Source: Pseudomonadota bacterium (GTDB lineage: Bacteria; Pseudomonadota; Gammaproteobacteria; Steroidobacterales; JBCBZW01). From it: DNA of 64,000 nucleotides. The notes below the pieces were generated by a model. The model saw only the letters and a program-made list of their open reading frames with translations, was not told the DNA's origin and ran no database searches. The stretch is taken from the NCBI GenBank assembly GCA_039815145.1, contig JBCBZW010000001.1, positions 175,296 to 239,295 of the forward strand, in the 5' to 3' direction. Positions 51,490 to 61,255 of the stretch are shown piece by piece. Numbering within the stretch: the stretch's first letter is position 1; the number at the start of each line of letters is the position of its first letter. The translations under genes and the position numbers were made by a program.

Positions 51490-53991
51490 ATGAGCACCAA
51501 AGACGAAACCCCGGGGACCGAAACTGAGTCCTCCGCACTTAACGAAGTGCTTCATCAGGCAATCGACGCGGTGGTCACCATCGACCACGAGAACCACGTC
51601 ACGTTCTTCAACCCCGCGGCCGAGCGCCTGTGGGGCTATGACGCCGATGAGGTAATCGGCCAGAACGTCAAGATGCTGGTGCCGGAACTCATCCGCAGCC
51701 AGCATGACGACATGGTCAACGCCAACCGTGACACGGGCGTCGACAAGATCGTCGGCACCAGCCGTGAGGTCGAGGTTCACCGCAAAGACGGGTCCCTGGC
51801 ATGGGGCCTGCTGTCCCTCTCTCGCGTAAAGAAGGCCAATGGTGAGACCCACTACACCGCCTTCGTCAAGGACGTCTCGGCCGACAAGCGCCGTCGCGAG
51901 ATGATCCGCCAGACGCTGAATCAGGCGGTGGACGCGGTGGTGACGATTGATGGCGACAACAACGTCACCTTCTTCAACCCGGCCGCTGAAGCGCTCTGGG
52001 GTTACGACGCTGATGAGGTGATGGGCAAGAACGTGCGCATGCTCGTACCCCAGGTACACCAGGCGCAGCATGACGACCTCGTCAACGCCAACCGCACCAC
52101 CGGCGTTAACAAGATCGTCGGCACGGGTCGCGATGTGGAGGTCCACCGCAAGGACGGCTCGGTGATCTGGGGCAACCTCACTCTGTCGAAGCTCGAATTC
52201 GATGGCGAGATCAACTACACGGCCTTCGTGAAGGACATCACGGCCGAGCGCCGCAGGCGCGAGATGATGCGCCAGACGCTCGAACAAGCGATGGATGCCG
52301 TGGTCACGATCGACAGCCACAACGAGGTCACCTATTTCAACCCCGCCGCCGAGGCCCTGTGGGGCTACGACGAGGACGAGGTGATCGGCAAGAACGTGCG
52401 CATGCTCGTGCCCCAGGTGCACCAGGCGCAGCACGATCACTTCGTCAACGCTAACCGCGACACGGGCGTCAACAAGATCGTCGGCACGGGCCGCGAGGTG
52501 GAAGTGCACCGCAAAGACGGCTCGATGATCTGGGGCATGCTCACGCTCTCCAAGCTCGAGGTCGATGGCGAGATCAATTACACCGCCTTCGTCAAGGACG
52601 TCACGGCCGAGAAGCGCAGCCGCGAGATGATCACCCAGACGCTGACCCAGGCGCTGGACGCGGTGGTCACCATCGATGGCGAGAACAACGTGACCTTCTT
52701 CAACCCGGCTGCCGAGACCCTCTGGGGCTACAGTGCAGACGAGGTCGTGGGCAAGAACGTGCGCATGCTCGTGCCCTCGATCCATCACGCGGAGCACGAC
52801 AACTTCGTCAACGCCAACCGCACCACGGGCGTGAACAAGATCGTCGGTACCGGCCGCGAGGTGGAGGTCCACCGTAAGGATGGCTCGGTCGGCTGGGGCT
52901 TCCTCTCCCTGTCGAAGGTCAAGGTGGGCGACGAGGTGGTCTACACGGCCTTCGTGCGCGACATCAACGAAGAGGTTCGCCTGCGCGGTGAGGCTGAGCG
53001 TGAGCGCCGCCGCCTCATCGACGGCGTCGTCACCGACGCCAGCGAGCTCCTGCAGGCGATCGCCCGCGGCGACCTGCGCACCCGCATGACGGGCGAGTAC
53101 GGCGAGGACTTTGCAAGCCTCACCACCGCCATCAACGATTGCGCCAACTCCCTGAGCGAGATCGTGACCGAGATCCGCGGTGCCGCCGTCTCGATCGAGA
53201 GCGGCGCTCAGGAAGTCCTGCAGAGCAACCATCAGCTGAACGAGCGCACGGAGTCGCAGGCCTCGGCCCTCGAGGAGACGTCGGCGAGCATGGAGGAGAT
53301 GACCCAGTCCGTCGCCTCCAACGCGTCCAACGCCCGCGAGGTAGAGACCCTCACCGTGGATGCTGTGAAGGTGGCCACCGAAGGCAACACCGTGGTCGGC
53401 TCGGCGATCGAGGCCACCCACTCGATCCGCGAGTCCAGCGAGCGCATCGGCGACATCACCAACGTGATCAACGAGATCGCCTTCCAGACCAACCTCCTCG
53501 CCCTGAACGCCTCGATCGAGGCCGCTCGCGCCGGCGAGCACGGTCGAGGCTTCGCCGTGGTGGCGCAGGAAGTGCGGGCCCTGGCCCAGCGCAGCGCCGA
53601 CGCGGCGAAGGAGATCAAGGTGCTCATCCAGGACAGCACGGAGCGCGTGAACACCGGCGCCAGCCTCGTCACCCAGGCAGGCGAGCGCCTGCAGGACATC
53701 GTGAAGTCCGTGGACGGCGTGAACACCTACGTCACGCAGATCGCCAGCGCCTGCGCCGAACAGGCCGAGGGCATCAACCTGGTGAGCGGCGCCCTGGTGC
53801 ACATGGACAAGAGCACCCAGGAGACCTCAGGTCTTGCCAACGCCGCCGCCAACTGCAGCCGCTCCATGAGCGACAGCGCACGCCGCCTGTCCGAACTGGT
53901 ACAGCACTTCGAGCTGCAGGGCGAGAACCACGGTGGCTCGGGCGTGGTCGACCTCAATGGTCAACACGGCCACGACCGGATGGCCAGCTAA
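51490..53991 (+). CDS. Soluble methyl-accepting chemotaxis protein with four tandem PAS domains
   Basis: Cytoplasmic chemoreceptor of 833 residues; no transmembrane segment is seen. Four near-identical PAS domains, each about 121 residues, run from about residue 15 to 495; each starts DAVVTID.(E/D)[14 protein letters not shown] and contains ML(V)P and GT.R(E/D)[14 protein letters not shown]-like segment follows (about 505-560), then the signalling domain with the hairpin tip [41 protein letters not shown] (about 660-700). The ATG at 51490 is chosen over upstream in-frame starts because the sequence before it is not conserved-looking. PAS cofactor (haem or FAD) is unknown. No CheA or CheW gene is nearby. 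Confidence 0.92.
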   Translation: MSTKDETPGTETESSALNEVLHQAIDAVVTIDHENHVTFFNPAAERLWGYDADEVIGQNVKMLVPELIRSQHDDMVNANRDTGVDKIVGTSREVEVHRKDGSLAWGLLSLSRVKKANGETHYTAFVKDVSADKRRREMIRQTLNQAVDAVVTIDGDNNVTFFNPAAEALWGYDADEVMGKNVRMLVPQVHQAQHDDLVNANRTTGVNKIVGTGRDVEVHRKDGSVIWGNLTLSKLEFDGEINYTAFVKDITAERRRREMMRQTLEQAMDAVVTIDSHNEVTYFNPAAEALWGYDEDEVIGKNVRMLVPQVHQAQHDHFVNANRDTGVNKIVGTGREVEVHRKDGSMIWGMLTLSKLEVDGEINYTAFVKDVTAEKRSREMITQTLTQALDAVVTIDGENNVTFFNPAAETLWGYSADEVVGKNVRMLVPSIHHAEHDNFVNANRTTGVNKIVGTGREVEVHRKDGSVGWGFLSLSKVKVGDEVVYTAFVRDINEEVRLRGEAERERRRLIDGVVTDASELLQAIARGDLRTRMTGEYGEDFASLTTAINDCANSLSEIVTEIRGAAVSIESGAQEVLQSNHQLNERTESQASALEETSASMEEMTQSVASNASNAREVETLTVDAVKVATEGNTVVGSAIEATHSIRESSERIGDITNVINEIAFQTNLLALNASIEAARAGEHGRGFAVVAQEVRALAQRSADAAKEIKVLIQDSTERVNTGASLVTQAGERLQDIVKSVDGVNTYVTQIASACAEQAEGINLVSGALVHMDKSTQETSGLANAAANCSRSMSDSARRLSELVQHFELQGENHGGSGVVDLNGQHGHDRMAS
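51535..52985 (+). repeat. Four tandem PAS-coding repeats of 363-366 bp
   Basis: Equivalent points (GTGGT in the DAVVTI codons) lie at 51571, 51937, 52300 and 52663, giving periods of 366, 363 and 363 bases. Long stretches are identical at DNA level, which indicates recent duplication or ongoing gene conversion. Confidence 0.88.
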
Positions 53992-54006
53992 GGCCGACTG
54001 CCCTAA

Positions 54007-54031
54007 GGCCCGCTCCCTGGCGGAGCGGGCC
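54007..54031 (+). terminator. Hairpin after the chemoreceptor gene
   Basis: Perfect 10-bp stem GGCCCGCTCC / GGAGCGGGCC with a 5-base loop, 15 bases after the stop. No T-run follows. Confidence 0.55.
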
Positions 54032-54142
54032 CTCGCGATTCCCACCGGCCGCCGTCCCGCAGCCCTCGACCGTCACCGTCGGTGCTACCGTTGTACGCTC
54101 ACGCCAAGCTTCGGCGCGCGCTGAGCGGACTGCACGGGGGAC

Positions 54143-55048
54143 ATGAGTCGCATGCTGCGCAACTGGGACGACCTACGCATATTCCTCGCCGTCGCCCGCG
54201 AGCGCTCCCTGAGTGACGCGGCCGCTGCCCTCGAGGTCAGCCAACCCACGGTGAGCCGACGCCTGAAAGAGCTGGAGCGTCGCCTCAGCGCCACCCTCAT
54301 CAACCGCAGCGCCGAGGGCTATACCCTCACCCCCGCCGGGGAGCAGATCCTGTCCCTGGTGGAGGAACTCGACCGCGGGGTGAACGCCGTCGAACGCCAG
54401 GTGGCCGGCACGGACACGCGGATCAGTGGCAAGGTGAAGGTGGCCGCCACCACGGGCCTTGCCCGCCTCTGGCTCGCCTCCCGCTTGCGTGCGCTGATGG
54501 ACGAGGAGCCGGATCTTGACATCGACCTGTGCGTCGGCATCGATCACTCGGATCTCCTGCGTCGCGAAGCCGACGTGGCCCTGCGCTTCGGCGATCCGGG
54601 CTCCGATCAGCTGGTGGGCCGGCGCCTGGGCCAGGTGTACTGCGGCCTCTACGCCAGCCCCGACTACCTGGCCGAGCACGGCGAGCCGAAGACCCCGGAC
54701 GACCTTACCGGCCACGTGGTGATCGAGTCAGCTCGCGTGATTGATGAGTTGGTCCAGGTGCGTGCTCTACGGCGCCTGGCGCGCGGCGCGCGCGCGCGCA
54801 TGACCAGCGACAACGTGGAGGTGCAGCTGGCCGCCGCCGAGGCAGGACACGGCATCGTTCCCCTGCTTACCTACATGCGCCACGGCGCGCCGACGCTGAA
54901 GCGCATCCTGCGCCCTCACTTCGATATTCCCCTGGATCTTTGGCTCCTCACCCATCGCGATCTTCGCGAGAACGCACGCGTACGCCGCGTCTTGGATTTC
55001 GTGTACGGGCAGTGGCAGGAGGATCGCGACTGGCTGATGGATTCGTAA
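54143..55048 (+). CDS. LysR-family transcriptional regulator
   Basis: A 301-residue regulator with the N-terminal winged helix (WDDLRIFLAVARERSLSDAAAALEVSQPTVSRRLKELERRL, about 8-48) and a substrate-binding effector domain (about 92-295). The helix-turn-helix and the pattern NRSAEGYTLTPAG are typical of the family. No divergent partner gene is present; the neighbours are the chemoreceptor upstream and the DCC protein downstream. Targets and ligand cannot be predicted. Confidence 0.9.
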   Translation: MSRMLRNWDDLRIFLAVARERSLSDAAAALEVSQPTVSRRLKELERRLSATLINRSAEGYTLTPAGEQILSLVEELDRGVNAVERQVAGTDTRISGKVKVAATTGLARLWLASRLRALMDEEPDLDIDLCVGIDHSDLLRREADVALRFGDPGSDQLVGRRLGQVYCGLYASPDYLAEHGEPKTPDDLTGHVVIESARVIDELVQVRALRRLARGARARMTSDNVEVQLAAAEAGHGIVPLLTYMRHGAPTLKRILRPHFDIPLDLWLLTHRDLRENARVRRVLDFVYGQWQEDRDWLMDS

Positions 55049-55075
55049 GGCTGCCGTGCCCCACGAACCCACCTG

Positions 55076-55516
55076 ATGCCCCGAGACGAAATCATGCCCA
55101 TGAGCGATTCAACCCCTGAGAACGGGCAGCCTGACGCGCCCCCAGCGGTCACCGTCTGGTTCGACAGTGACTGCCCCTTATGCGTACGCGAGATCGCCCT
55201 GATGCGGCGCCTGGACCGCCGCGGGCGGATCGCCTTCGTCGATGCGGTGAGTGATGCCGAGGGCTGCCCCCTCGATCCGCAGACGCTTCTCGCCCGATTC
55301 CACGCCCAGGAGCGCGGCGGCGAACTGGTGAGCGGTGCCGCTGCGTTCGCGGCCATGTGGCGAGCGATTCCGGTTCTGCGTCCCATCGGGGAACTGGCGC
55401 GCCTGGCCCCGGTGCTCTGGGCCTTAGAACGGTTGTACAGGGGCTTTCTGCGCGTGAGGCCGCGCCTTCAGGCACTGGTGCGGCGGCGGGTGGAGGGGGC
55501 CGGTCCGGTGCCGTAA
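55076..55516 (+). CDS. DCC-family thiol-disulfide oxidoreductase-like protein (DUF393)
   Basis: A 146-residue protein with the family motif FDSDCPLCVREIALMRRLDRRGRIAFVDA (about 29-57), where CPLC is the potential redox pair. It is followed by the usual C-terminal hydrophobic and basic segment (LRPIGELARLAPVLWALERLYRGFLRVRPRL). The real start could be the second or third Met (MPMSDS at 55094). The enzymatic role of the family is not settled. It is 27 bases after the LysR gene and may share its transcript. Confidence 0.82.
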   Translation: MPRDEIMPMSDSTPENGQPDAPPAVTVWFDSDCPLCVREIALMRRLDRRGRIAFVDAVSDAEGCPLDPQTLLARFHAQERGGELVSGAAAFAAMWRAIPVLRPIGELARLAPVLWALERLYRGFLRVRPRLQALVRRRVEGAGPVP

Positions 55517-55520
55517 GGGG

Positions 55521-55614
55521 TGGCGGAGAGAGAGGGATTCGAACCCTCGAAGGGGTTTAATCCCCTTACTCCCTTAGCAGGGGAGCGCCTTCAGCCACTC
55601 AGCCATCTCTCCGC
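55521..55614 (-). tRNA. tRNA-Ser (anticodon GCT)
   Basis: On the minus strand a 94-base type II tRNA with encoded CCA: acceptor GCGGAGA/TCTCCGC, anticodon stem CTCCC/GGGAG around loop CTGCTAA (anticodon GCT), a long variable arm (AAGGGGATTAAACCCCTT) and T-arm GAGGGTTCGAATCCCTC. It lies downstream of csrA, the standard position in Gammaproteobacteria. Confidence 0.97.
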
Positions 55615-55855
55615 AGCGGCGAGCCAGGGCGCAAGAACGCGCTTCCGGCAGGACGAGGAATAATAGTGGTCACCGCGCCCGTCCACAACCCATGGAGCGG
55701 TCGCAGGGCTGGCCGGACGGGGTGAATTCAGGGTACGCGGGATTTACTCACTCGACGTGAGCACTGCCCGGCGGGGCGCCCTCGCCAGGCGCCTGGGACG
55801 CCGGCCCGCCTCCGGATGGAGGTCGGGCACGTCCTCCGCGGGTCGTTCGAGGCGC

Positions 55856-56050
55856 CTAGACGGCGACTCGCGAATCGCCGACGGCTTCTTCCGCCTTGAT
55901 CCGATCGTAGATCTCTTCGCGATGCACAGCCACCTCTTTCGGTGCCGCCACGCCGATGCGTACGGAGTTGCCCTTCACACTCAGGACCGTCACCGTGATG
56001 TCGTCACCGATCACCACGCTCTCTCCGCTCTTTCTCGTCAGAATCAGCAT
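55856..56050 (-). CDS. csrA: Carbon storage regulator CsrA
   Basis: Small dimeric RNA-binding protein that controls translation and stability of mRNAs with GGA motifs. The 64 residues start [48 protein letters not shown], the full family signature including the key Arg44-equivalent in VHREEI. It sits between lysC and tRNA-Ser, as is usual. The 262 bases between it and lysC hold no gene and probably its promoter. The 241 bases between it and the tRNA contain only GC-rich inverted repeats. Confidence 0.98.
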   Translation of the reverse strand: MLILTRKSGESVVIGDDITVTVLSVKGNSVRIGVAAPKEVAVHREEIYDRIKAEEAVGDSRVAV

Positions 56051-56312
56051 CTCTTACTCGCCTCCATGACTGACTGCTTGCGCTCGTCGTCCCCGCACGG
56101 CTCGTTGTCGTTGTCTAACGTCATCATCCTCGATAGCCATGAGAGCGAAGACCTGAGAGACCTACAATCGGGTCAATACCCTAACGGTGGGCTGCAACCG
56201 ATTCACTCTCGCATCCTTTGCACTCATCCCGCTTCCATGGCGGGGCCCGACGCCAGCCGGACAACCATCGACATTCAAACCTTATGCAAGATGGCGAGGC
56301 CGATGCTCTCGG

Positions 56313-57581
56313 CTAGCGTGCCTGGTCGGTGGCCGGGGGCTCGTGAAGTCGGAAGGCCTGGTGGAGGGCCTTAACGCCGAGTTCGAGATACTCCTCGTCC
56401 ACCAGCACGGCCATCTTGATCTCCGAGGTGCTCACCATGCGCACGTTGATGCGCTCCGCGGCGAGGGCCTCGAACATGCGCGACGCAATCCCGGCATGTG
56501 ATCGCATGCCGATTCCGACGGCTGCGATCTTCACGACGTTGCTGTTGCCACGCACTTCCGATCCTGGCAGTTCGACCAGTGCGCTCTCGACGCACTTGAT
56601 CGCCTGGACGAACTCGTTGCGGTGCACCGTGAAGGTCACGTCCACTCCCCCGTCGGGGTGGGAGGCCATCACGATCATGTCCACTTCGATGTTCGCTTCG
56701 GACACTGGTGAGAGTATTTTGTAGGCAGTTCCGGGAAGATTCGGGACCCGCGTCACAGTTATCTCGGCTTCATCGCGGGAAAACGCGATCCCGCTGACCA
56801 GAGGCGCTTCCAGCGCGCCCTCTTCTTCATCCGCGATCAGGGTGCCAGGATCGGCCCCCGTGCTGTGCATCACGCGCACGGCCATGCCGTGCTTGCTGGC
56901 GAACTCTACGGACCGCGTTTGCAGCACCTTGGAGCCCTGCCCGGCCAGTTCGAGCATCTCCTCGAAGCTAAGGCGGCGAATTAGTTGAGCATCGTCCACG
57001 GCCCGCGGATCGGTGGTGTACACGCCATCCACGTCGGACAAGATCTGACACTCGTCCGCCTCCAGGGCGACGGCGAGGGCCACGGCGGAGGTATCCGACC
57101 CACCACGACCAAGGGTGGTGATCCGGCCGTGCTCGTCGACGCCTTGGAACCCCGCCACGACGGGAATCACCCCGCCTTGCAGATCCTCGATCAACCCCGC
57201 GGTCTCGATCTGACGGATGCGCGCCTTGCCGGCCGTCGCCTCGGTAATCACGGGCACCTGAAACCCCAGCCACGAGCGCGCCTGCAACCCGAGCTCTCGC
57301 AAGGCGATCGCCATCAGGGCGATGGACACCTGCTCACCGGACGCGAGCAGCACGTCCACCTCGGCACGCTCCGCATCTGCAGCCATGGCACGCGCCATCC
57401 CCAGCAGGCGATCGGTCTCCCCGCCCATGGCCGAGCACACGACGGCGACCTGATCCCCCGCCTGGTGTGCCGCCGCCACCCGCTGCGCCGCTGCCCGAAT
57501 CAGCTCCAAGGACCCGAGCGACGTGCCGCCGAACTTCTGCACGATGCGACGGCCGCTGCGCGCTGACGAAGGTTCGCTCAT
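56313..57581 (-). CDS. lysC: Aspartate kinase
   Basis: Phosphorylates aspartate, the first step to lysine, threonine, methionine and diaminopimelate. The 422-residue monofunctional enzyme has the N-terminal VQKFGGTSLG (about 14-23), GFQGVDEHGRITTLGRGGSDTSAVALA, and two C-terminal ACT domains (about 275-345 and 355-415; VGIGMRSHAGIASRMFEALAAERINVRMVSTSEIKMAVLV) for feedback control. It starts 6 bases after the alaS stop, typical of the alaS-lysC-csrA block. Confidence 0.97.
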   Translation of the reverse strand: MSEPSSARSGRRIVQKFGGTSLGSLELIRAAAQRVAAAHQAGDQVAVVCSAMGGETDRLLGMARAMAADAERAEVDVLLASGEQVSIALMAIALRELGLQARSWLGFQVPVITEATAGKARIRQIETAGLIEDLQGGVIPVVAGFQGVDEHGRITTLGRGGSDTSAVALAVALEADECQILSDVDGVYTTDPRAVDDAQLIRRLSFEEMLELAGQGSKVLQTRSVEFASKHGMAVRVMHSTGADPGTLIADEEEGALEAPLVSGIAFSRDEAEITVTRVPNLPGTAYKILSPVSEANIEVDMIVMASHPDGGVDVTFTVHRNEFVQAIKCVESALVELPGSEVRGNSNVVKIAAVGIGMRSHAGIASRMFEALAAERINVRMVSTSEIKMAVLVDEEYLELGVKALHQAFRLHEPPATDQAR

Positions 57582-57587
57582 CGTGAC

Positions 57588-60203
57588 CTAACCGCCCGCC
57601 GAAGTGAGCTGAGCGCGCACCCAATCGCTGACGCTCGCCAGCGCGTCGTTCAGCTTCTCCGGCTGATCGCCACCGGCCTGCGCCATGTCGGGTCGACCGC
57701 CGCCCTTGCCGCCCACCTGGGCCGCCACCTGGTTGACCAGATCACCGGCCTTGAGACGCTTGGTCTGAGACTTGGAGACGCCCGCGATCAAGCGCACCTT
57801 GTCGCCGTCGACGCTGGCCAGCACCACCGCCGCATCGCCTAGCTTGTTCTTTAGCTGATCCACGGTGTCGCGCAGGGTCTTGACGTCGGCACCCTCCAGG
57901 CGAGCCGCCAGCACCTTCAGGCCCTCCACGTCCTGGGCCTGCTCGGTAAGCGCATCCCCCGCGGAGCCCGCGAGCTTCGCCTTCAGGCGCTCCAGCTCCT
58001 TCTCGAGGCTGCGGTTGCGCTCGAGGAGTTGCCCCACCTTCTCGCCCACGTCTTCGCGCCCCGTGCGCAGCAGGTCTGCCGTCTGGGCGAGGGTAGCGTC
58101 CGCGTCCTGCATCCACTTCACGGCCCCCGCGCCGGTGGCGGCCTCGACACGACGCACGCCGGAGGCGATCCCCGACTCGGACAGGATCTTAAAGGCCCCG
58201 ATGTCGCCGGCACGATCGACGTGGGTACCGCCGCACAGCTCGGTGGAGAAGTCTCCGAGGCGTAGCACACGGACGTTCTCATCGTACTTGTCGTCGAAGA
58301 AGGCAAGGGCGCCCGCGGCGATCGCATCGTCGTAGGGCATCTCGCTGATCTGGGCCCCCACGTTGAGGCGGATCTGCTCGTTCACCAGCACTTCGATCTC
58401 GCGCAGCTGCTCAGCGCTCACTGCCTCGTAGTGGGAGAAGTCGAAGCGCAGGCGATCGGGCGCCACCAGGGAGCCCTTCTGTTGCACGTGCGAACCCAGC
58501 ACCTGGCGCAGGGCGGCGTGGAGCAGGTGCGTCGCGCTGTGGTTGCGCACCGTAGCTTCGCGCAGCTTGCCGTCGACCGTCGCCTGCAGCGTGTCGCCGA
58601 CGCGCAGGGTCACGCCGTCGCTGACCGTGCCGAGGTGGCCATGGGCCTTACCGAACTTGCGCGTGTCGCTCACGGTGAAGAGCACGCTGCCATCCTCGGC
58701 GACGAGCTGCCCCTTGTCCCCTACCTGACCGCCGGACTCGGCGTAGAACGGCGTCTCCTCCAACACCACCACGCCCTCGACGCCGGCGGCGAGGGCGTCC
58801 ACCTCGTCCTCTCCCTGCAGCAAGCGCGTGACTTTGGCCGTGCCGGCGAGATGCTCGTAGCCCGTGAAGCGGGTCTGCTCATCGATGGCTCGCGTCGACG
58901 CCCCAGCGCCGAAACGACTGGCCTTCTTAGCCTGCTCGCGCTGCGCCTGCATGGCCGCATCGAAGCCCTTCGTGTCGACGGTGAGGCCACGCTCGCGAGC
59001 GATGTCGGCGGTGAGATCCGGCGGGAAGCCGTAGGTGTCGTAGAGGCGGAAGGCGAGCTCGCCAGGCACCACCTTGCCGCTGACCCCCGAAATGCCTTCT
59101 TCGAAGATCTTCATGCCGTGGGAGAGGGTCTCGGCGAAACGCTCCTCCTCCTGGCGCAGCACCTTCTGCACGTGGCCGCTCGCCTCGCGCAGCTCCGGGA
59201 ACGCCTCGCCCATCTGCACATCGAGGGGCGCCACGAGGGTGTTGAAGAACGGCTCCTGGCGGCCGAGCTTGTAGCCATGGCGGCAGGCGCGACGGATGAT
59301 CCGGCGCAACACGTAGCCGCGGCCTTCGTTCGAGGGCAGCACACCATCCGTGATCAGGAACGAGCAGGCCCGGATGTGATCGGCGATCACGCGCAGGGAA
59401 CTCGCCTGCAGGTCCTGCGTATTGGTGGCGTTGGCCGCCGCCTCCACCAGGGCCCGAAACATGTCGATCTCGTAGTTGTTGTGCACGCCCTGAAGCACGG
59501 CCGCCATGCGCTCGAGGCCCATGCCCGTGTCCACAGAGGGCTTGGGCAGGGGCGTCATGGTGCCGGTGGCGTCGCGATCGAACTGCATGAACACGAGGTT
59601 CCAGATCTCGATGTAGCGGTCGAGATCGTCGTCCTTGCTGCCCGGCGGGCCGCCGGGGATCTTCGCGCCGTGATCGTAGAAGATCTCGCTGCAGGGGCCG
59701 CAGGGGCCCGTGTCGCCCATGGACCAGAAGTTATCTTTCTCGCCGAGGCGGGAGAGGCGATCGGCCGGCACGCCGATGTGCTTGGTCCAGATGTCGGCGG
59801 CTTCGTCATCGTCGTGATAGACCGTCACCCACAGGCGATCGGCTGGCAGGCCGAACTCCTCGGTCACCATCGCCCAAGCGAACTCGATCGCTTCGCGCTT
59901 GAAGTAGTCGCCGAAGCTGAAGTTGCCGAGCATCTCGAAGAACGTGTGATGGCGAGCCGTGTAGCCCACGTTCTCCAGGTCATTGTGCTTGCCGCCCGCG
60001 CGCACGCAGCGCTGGGAGGTGGTCGCCCGGCGGTAGGAGCGCTTGTCCTCGCCCAGGAACACGTCCTTGAACTGCACCATGCCCGCGTTGGTGAACAACA
60101 GCGTTGGGTCGTTCGCCGGAATGAGCGAACTCGAGGCCACCACCTGGTGGTCATTGCGGGCGAAGTAGTCGAGGAATCGGCGCCGCAGCTCGGCACTTTT
60201 CAT
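57588..60203 (-). CDS. alaS: Alanyl-tRNA synthetase
   Basis: Charges tRNA-Ala. The 871-residue protein has the class II core at the N-terminus ([46 protein letters not shown]), the editing domain with the zinc-binding HxxxH in [15 protein letters not shown] (about 560) and the [15 protein letters not shown] motif (about 663), and the C-terminal DHHA1/C-Ala domain ending in [15 protein letters not shown]. Full length, no anomalies. recX would normally be immediately upstream; here three genes lie between them. Confidence 0.98.
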   Translation of the reverse strand: MKSAELRRRFLDYFARNDHQVVASSSLIPANDPTLLFTNAGMVQFKDVFLGEDKRSYRRATTSQRCVRAGGKHNDLENVGYTARHHTFFEMLGNFSFGDYFKREAIEFAWAMVTEEFGLPADRLWVTVYHDDDEAADIWTKHIGVPADRLSRLGEKDNFWSMGDTGPCGPCSEIFYDHGAKIPGGPPGSKDDDLDRYIEIWNLVFMQFDRDATGTMTPLPKPSVDTGMGLERMAAVLQGVHNNYEIDMFRALVEAAANATNTQDLQASSLRVIADHIRACSFLITDGVLPSNEGRGYVLRRIIRRACRHGYKLGRQEPFFNTLVAPLDVQMGEAFPELREASGHVQKVLRQEEERFAETLSHGMKIFEEGISGVSGKVVPGELAFRLYDTYGFPPDLTADIARERGLTVDTKGFDAAMQAQREQAKKASRFGAGASTRAIDEQTRFTGYEHLAGTAKVTRLLQGEDEVDALAAGVEGVVVLEETPFYAESGGQVGDKGQLVAEDGSVLFTVSDTRKFGKAHGHLGTVSDGVTLRVGDTLQATVDGKLREATVRNHSATHLLHAALRQVLGSHVQQKGSLVAPDRLRFDFSHYEAVSAEQLREIEVLVNEQIRLNVGAQISEMPYDDAIAAGALAFFDDKYDENVRVLRLGDFSTELCGGTHVDRAGDIGAFKILSESGIASGVRRVEAATGAGAVKWMQDADATLAQTADLLRTGREDVGEKVGQLLERNRSLEKELERLKAKLAGSAGDALTEQAQDVEGLKVLAARLEGADVKTLRDTVDQLKNKLGDAAVVLASVDGDKVRLIAGVSKSQTKRLKAGDLVNQVAAQVGGKGGGRPDMAQAGGDQPEKLNDALASVSDWVRAQLTSAGG

Positions 60204-60502
60204 GCTGCACTCCCGTCGGATCTGCGACCCGCTAGTGTACGGCCGGCGCGGGGCTCATGCACGCATCGCAGCAATCGAGGCTCTAGCCGCCCGCGGGGCC
60301 CGGCACGGCCCACATCGCTGGTCACACTCCCTTCCACCCGATCCGCGACGCCTGGCACGAGGAAACAGACGCTTAGCCCGGGCTTTCGTGGTTTTCGCAG
60401 GGTTTGTTCGTGAGCCGTTCGTGATTCCCGGGAGGCGCCGCACCGAAGCTGAGAGCGCGTCGATCGTTCGGTCGACAGCTGTCGAGTCAGTGGAGGAATT
60501 CG

Positions 60503-61189
60503 ATGTTAGAGACAAGAAAGGGATGCGCTGCAGCGCTCGCATTCAGCATGGCCATAACCATCCCCAGTGCCTTTGCCCAGGGAGCGGGGGCCGCGATCGG
60601 GCAAGCGGGGGGCGATTGCCAGGTCGGTGCGATCCTGGACTTCTGGGGCGAGGAGATCGCCGGTCAAGCCGTCAGCGGTCGCTCCCGCCTGTGTGCAGGA
60701 GAACGTGGCTTGAACGCCACGCTGGAGGTCACCGGCCTGATCCCGGGCCACGCGTACACCGCCTGGTGGGTCTACATCGACTCGCCCCAGGCTTGCGCGA
60801 ACTTCCCGCTCACCACGGAGAATTCCGATGTGCCCTTCGATGAGCCCTTCGGCTACGCCGGCATGTGCGGCCTCGCCGACTTCGGCACGCCGGACCCCGT
60901 CGAGGACATCGTCAATCCTCTGGCCGTGTTCGGCCGCTTCGACTCAGCGATCGCAGGTGATGAATCCCGGCGCTTCCTGCGCGGCACGGTGCGCGACTTC
61001 ACGCCCTCCCCGGGCAGCCAGGTATGGGTGCTCGTCTTCGGCCACGGGCCGGCCAATGAGGCCGACGGCCGTGAGCTCGCGCGGCAACTGCTGACGCCCG
61101 AGGATCCCCTGGCCGGCATTCCGCACCTCGGCATCGAAGGGCGCCCGTTCGGCTACGCTGCGGGCGTTACCGTGTTCGAGCTTCCCTAG
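60503..61189 (+). CDS. Secreted protein of unknown function
   Basis: A 228-residue exported protein with a signal peptide (about 1-25, AALAFSMAITIPSAFAQ). The mature part resembles a beta-sandwich (CQVGAILDFWGEEI, LNATLEVTGLIPGHAYTAWWVYIDSP, FLRGTVRDFTPSPGSQVWVLVFGHGPANEADGRELARQLLTPED). I do not recognise a named family, although the GHAYTAWW and HGPANEADG patterns look like a conserved module. ATG 60503 has TGGAGGAATTCG just before it. It converges on the CadC-like regulator. The 299 bases before it hold no gene and carry the alaS promoter on the other strand. Confidence 0.78.
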   Translation: MLETRKGCAAALAFSMAITIPSAFAQGAGAAIGQAGGDCQVGAILDFWGEEIAGQAVSGRSRLCAGERGLNATLEVTGLIPGHAYTAWWVYIDSPQACANFPLTTENSDVPFDEPFGYAGMCGLADFGTPDPVEDIVNPLAVFGRFDSAIAGDESRRFLRGTVRDFTPSPGSQVWVLVFGHGPANEADGRELARQLLTPEDPLAGIPHLGIEGRPFGYAAGVTVFELP

Positions 61190-61222
61190 GGCAAGGCGAC
61201 TGAACCCTAGCTGATCGCACGC

Positions 61223-61254
61223 GGCGCGTTCGATCCTGAGCGATCGAACGCGCC
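61223..61254. terminator. Bidirectional hairpin between convergent genes
   Basis: Perfect 13-bp stem GGCGCGTTCGATC / GATCGAACGCGCC with a 6-base loop, between the stops at 61189 (plus) and 61256 (minus). It lacks a T-run on either strand but its position and length make a shared terminator likely. Confidence 0.65.
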
Positions 61255-61255
61255 G

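Noticed and set aside
51334..53802. 822-residue open frame on the minus strand
   Set aside because: It is antisense to the four-PAS chemoreceptor; the repetitive Asp/His/Val translation mirrors the PAS repeats and has no family features.
58431..60413. 660-residue open frame on the plus strand
   Set aside because: Antisense to alaS, a certain gene.
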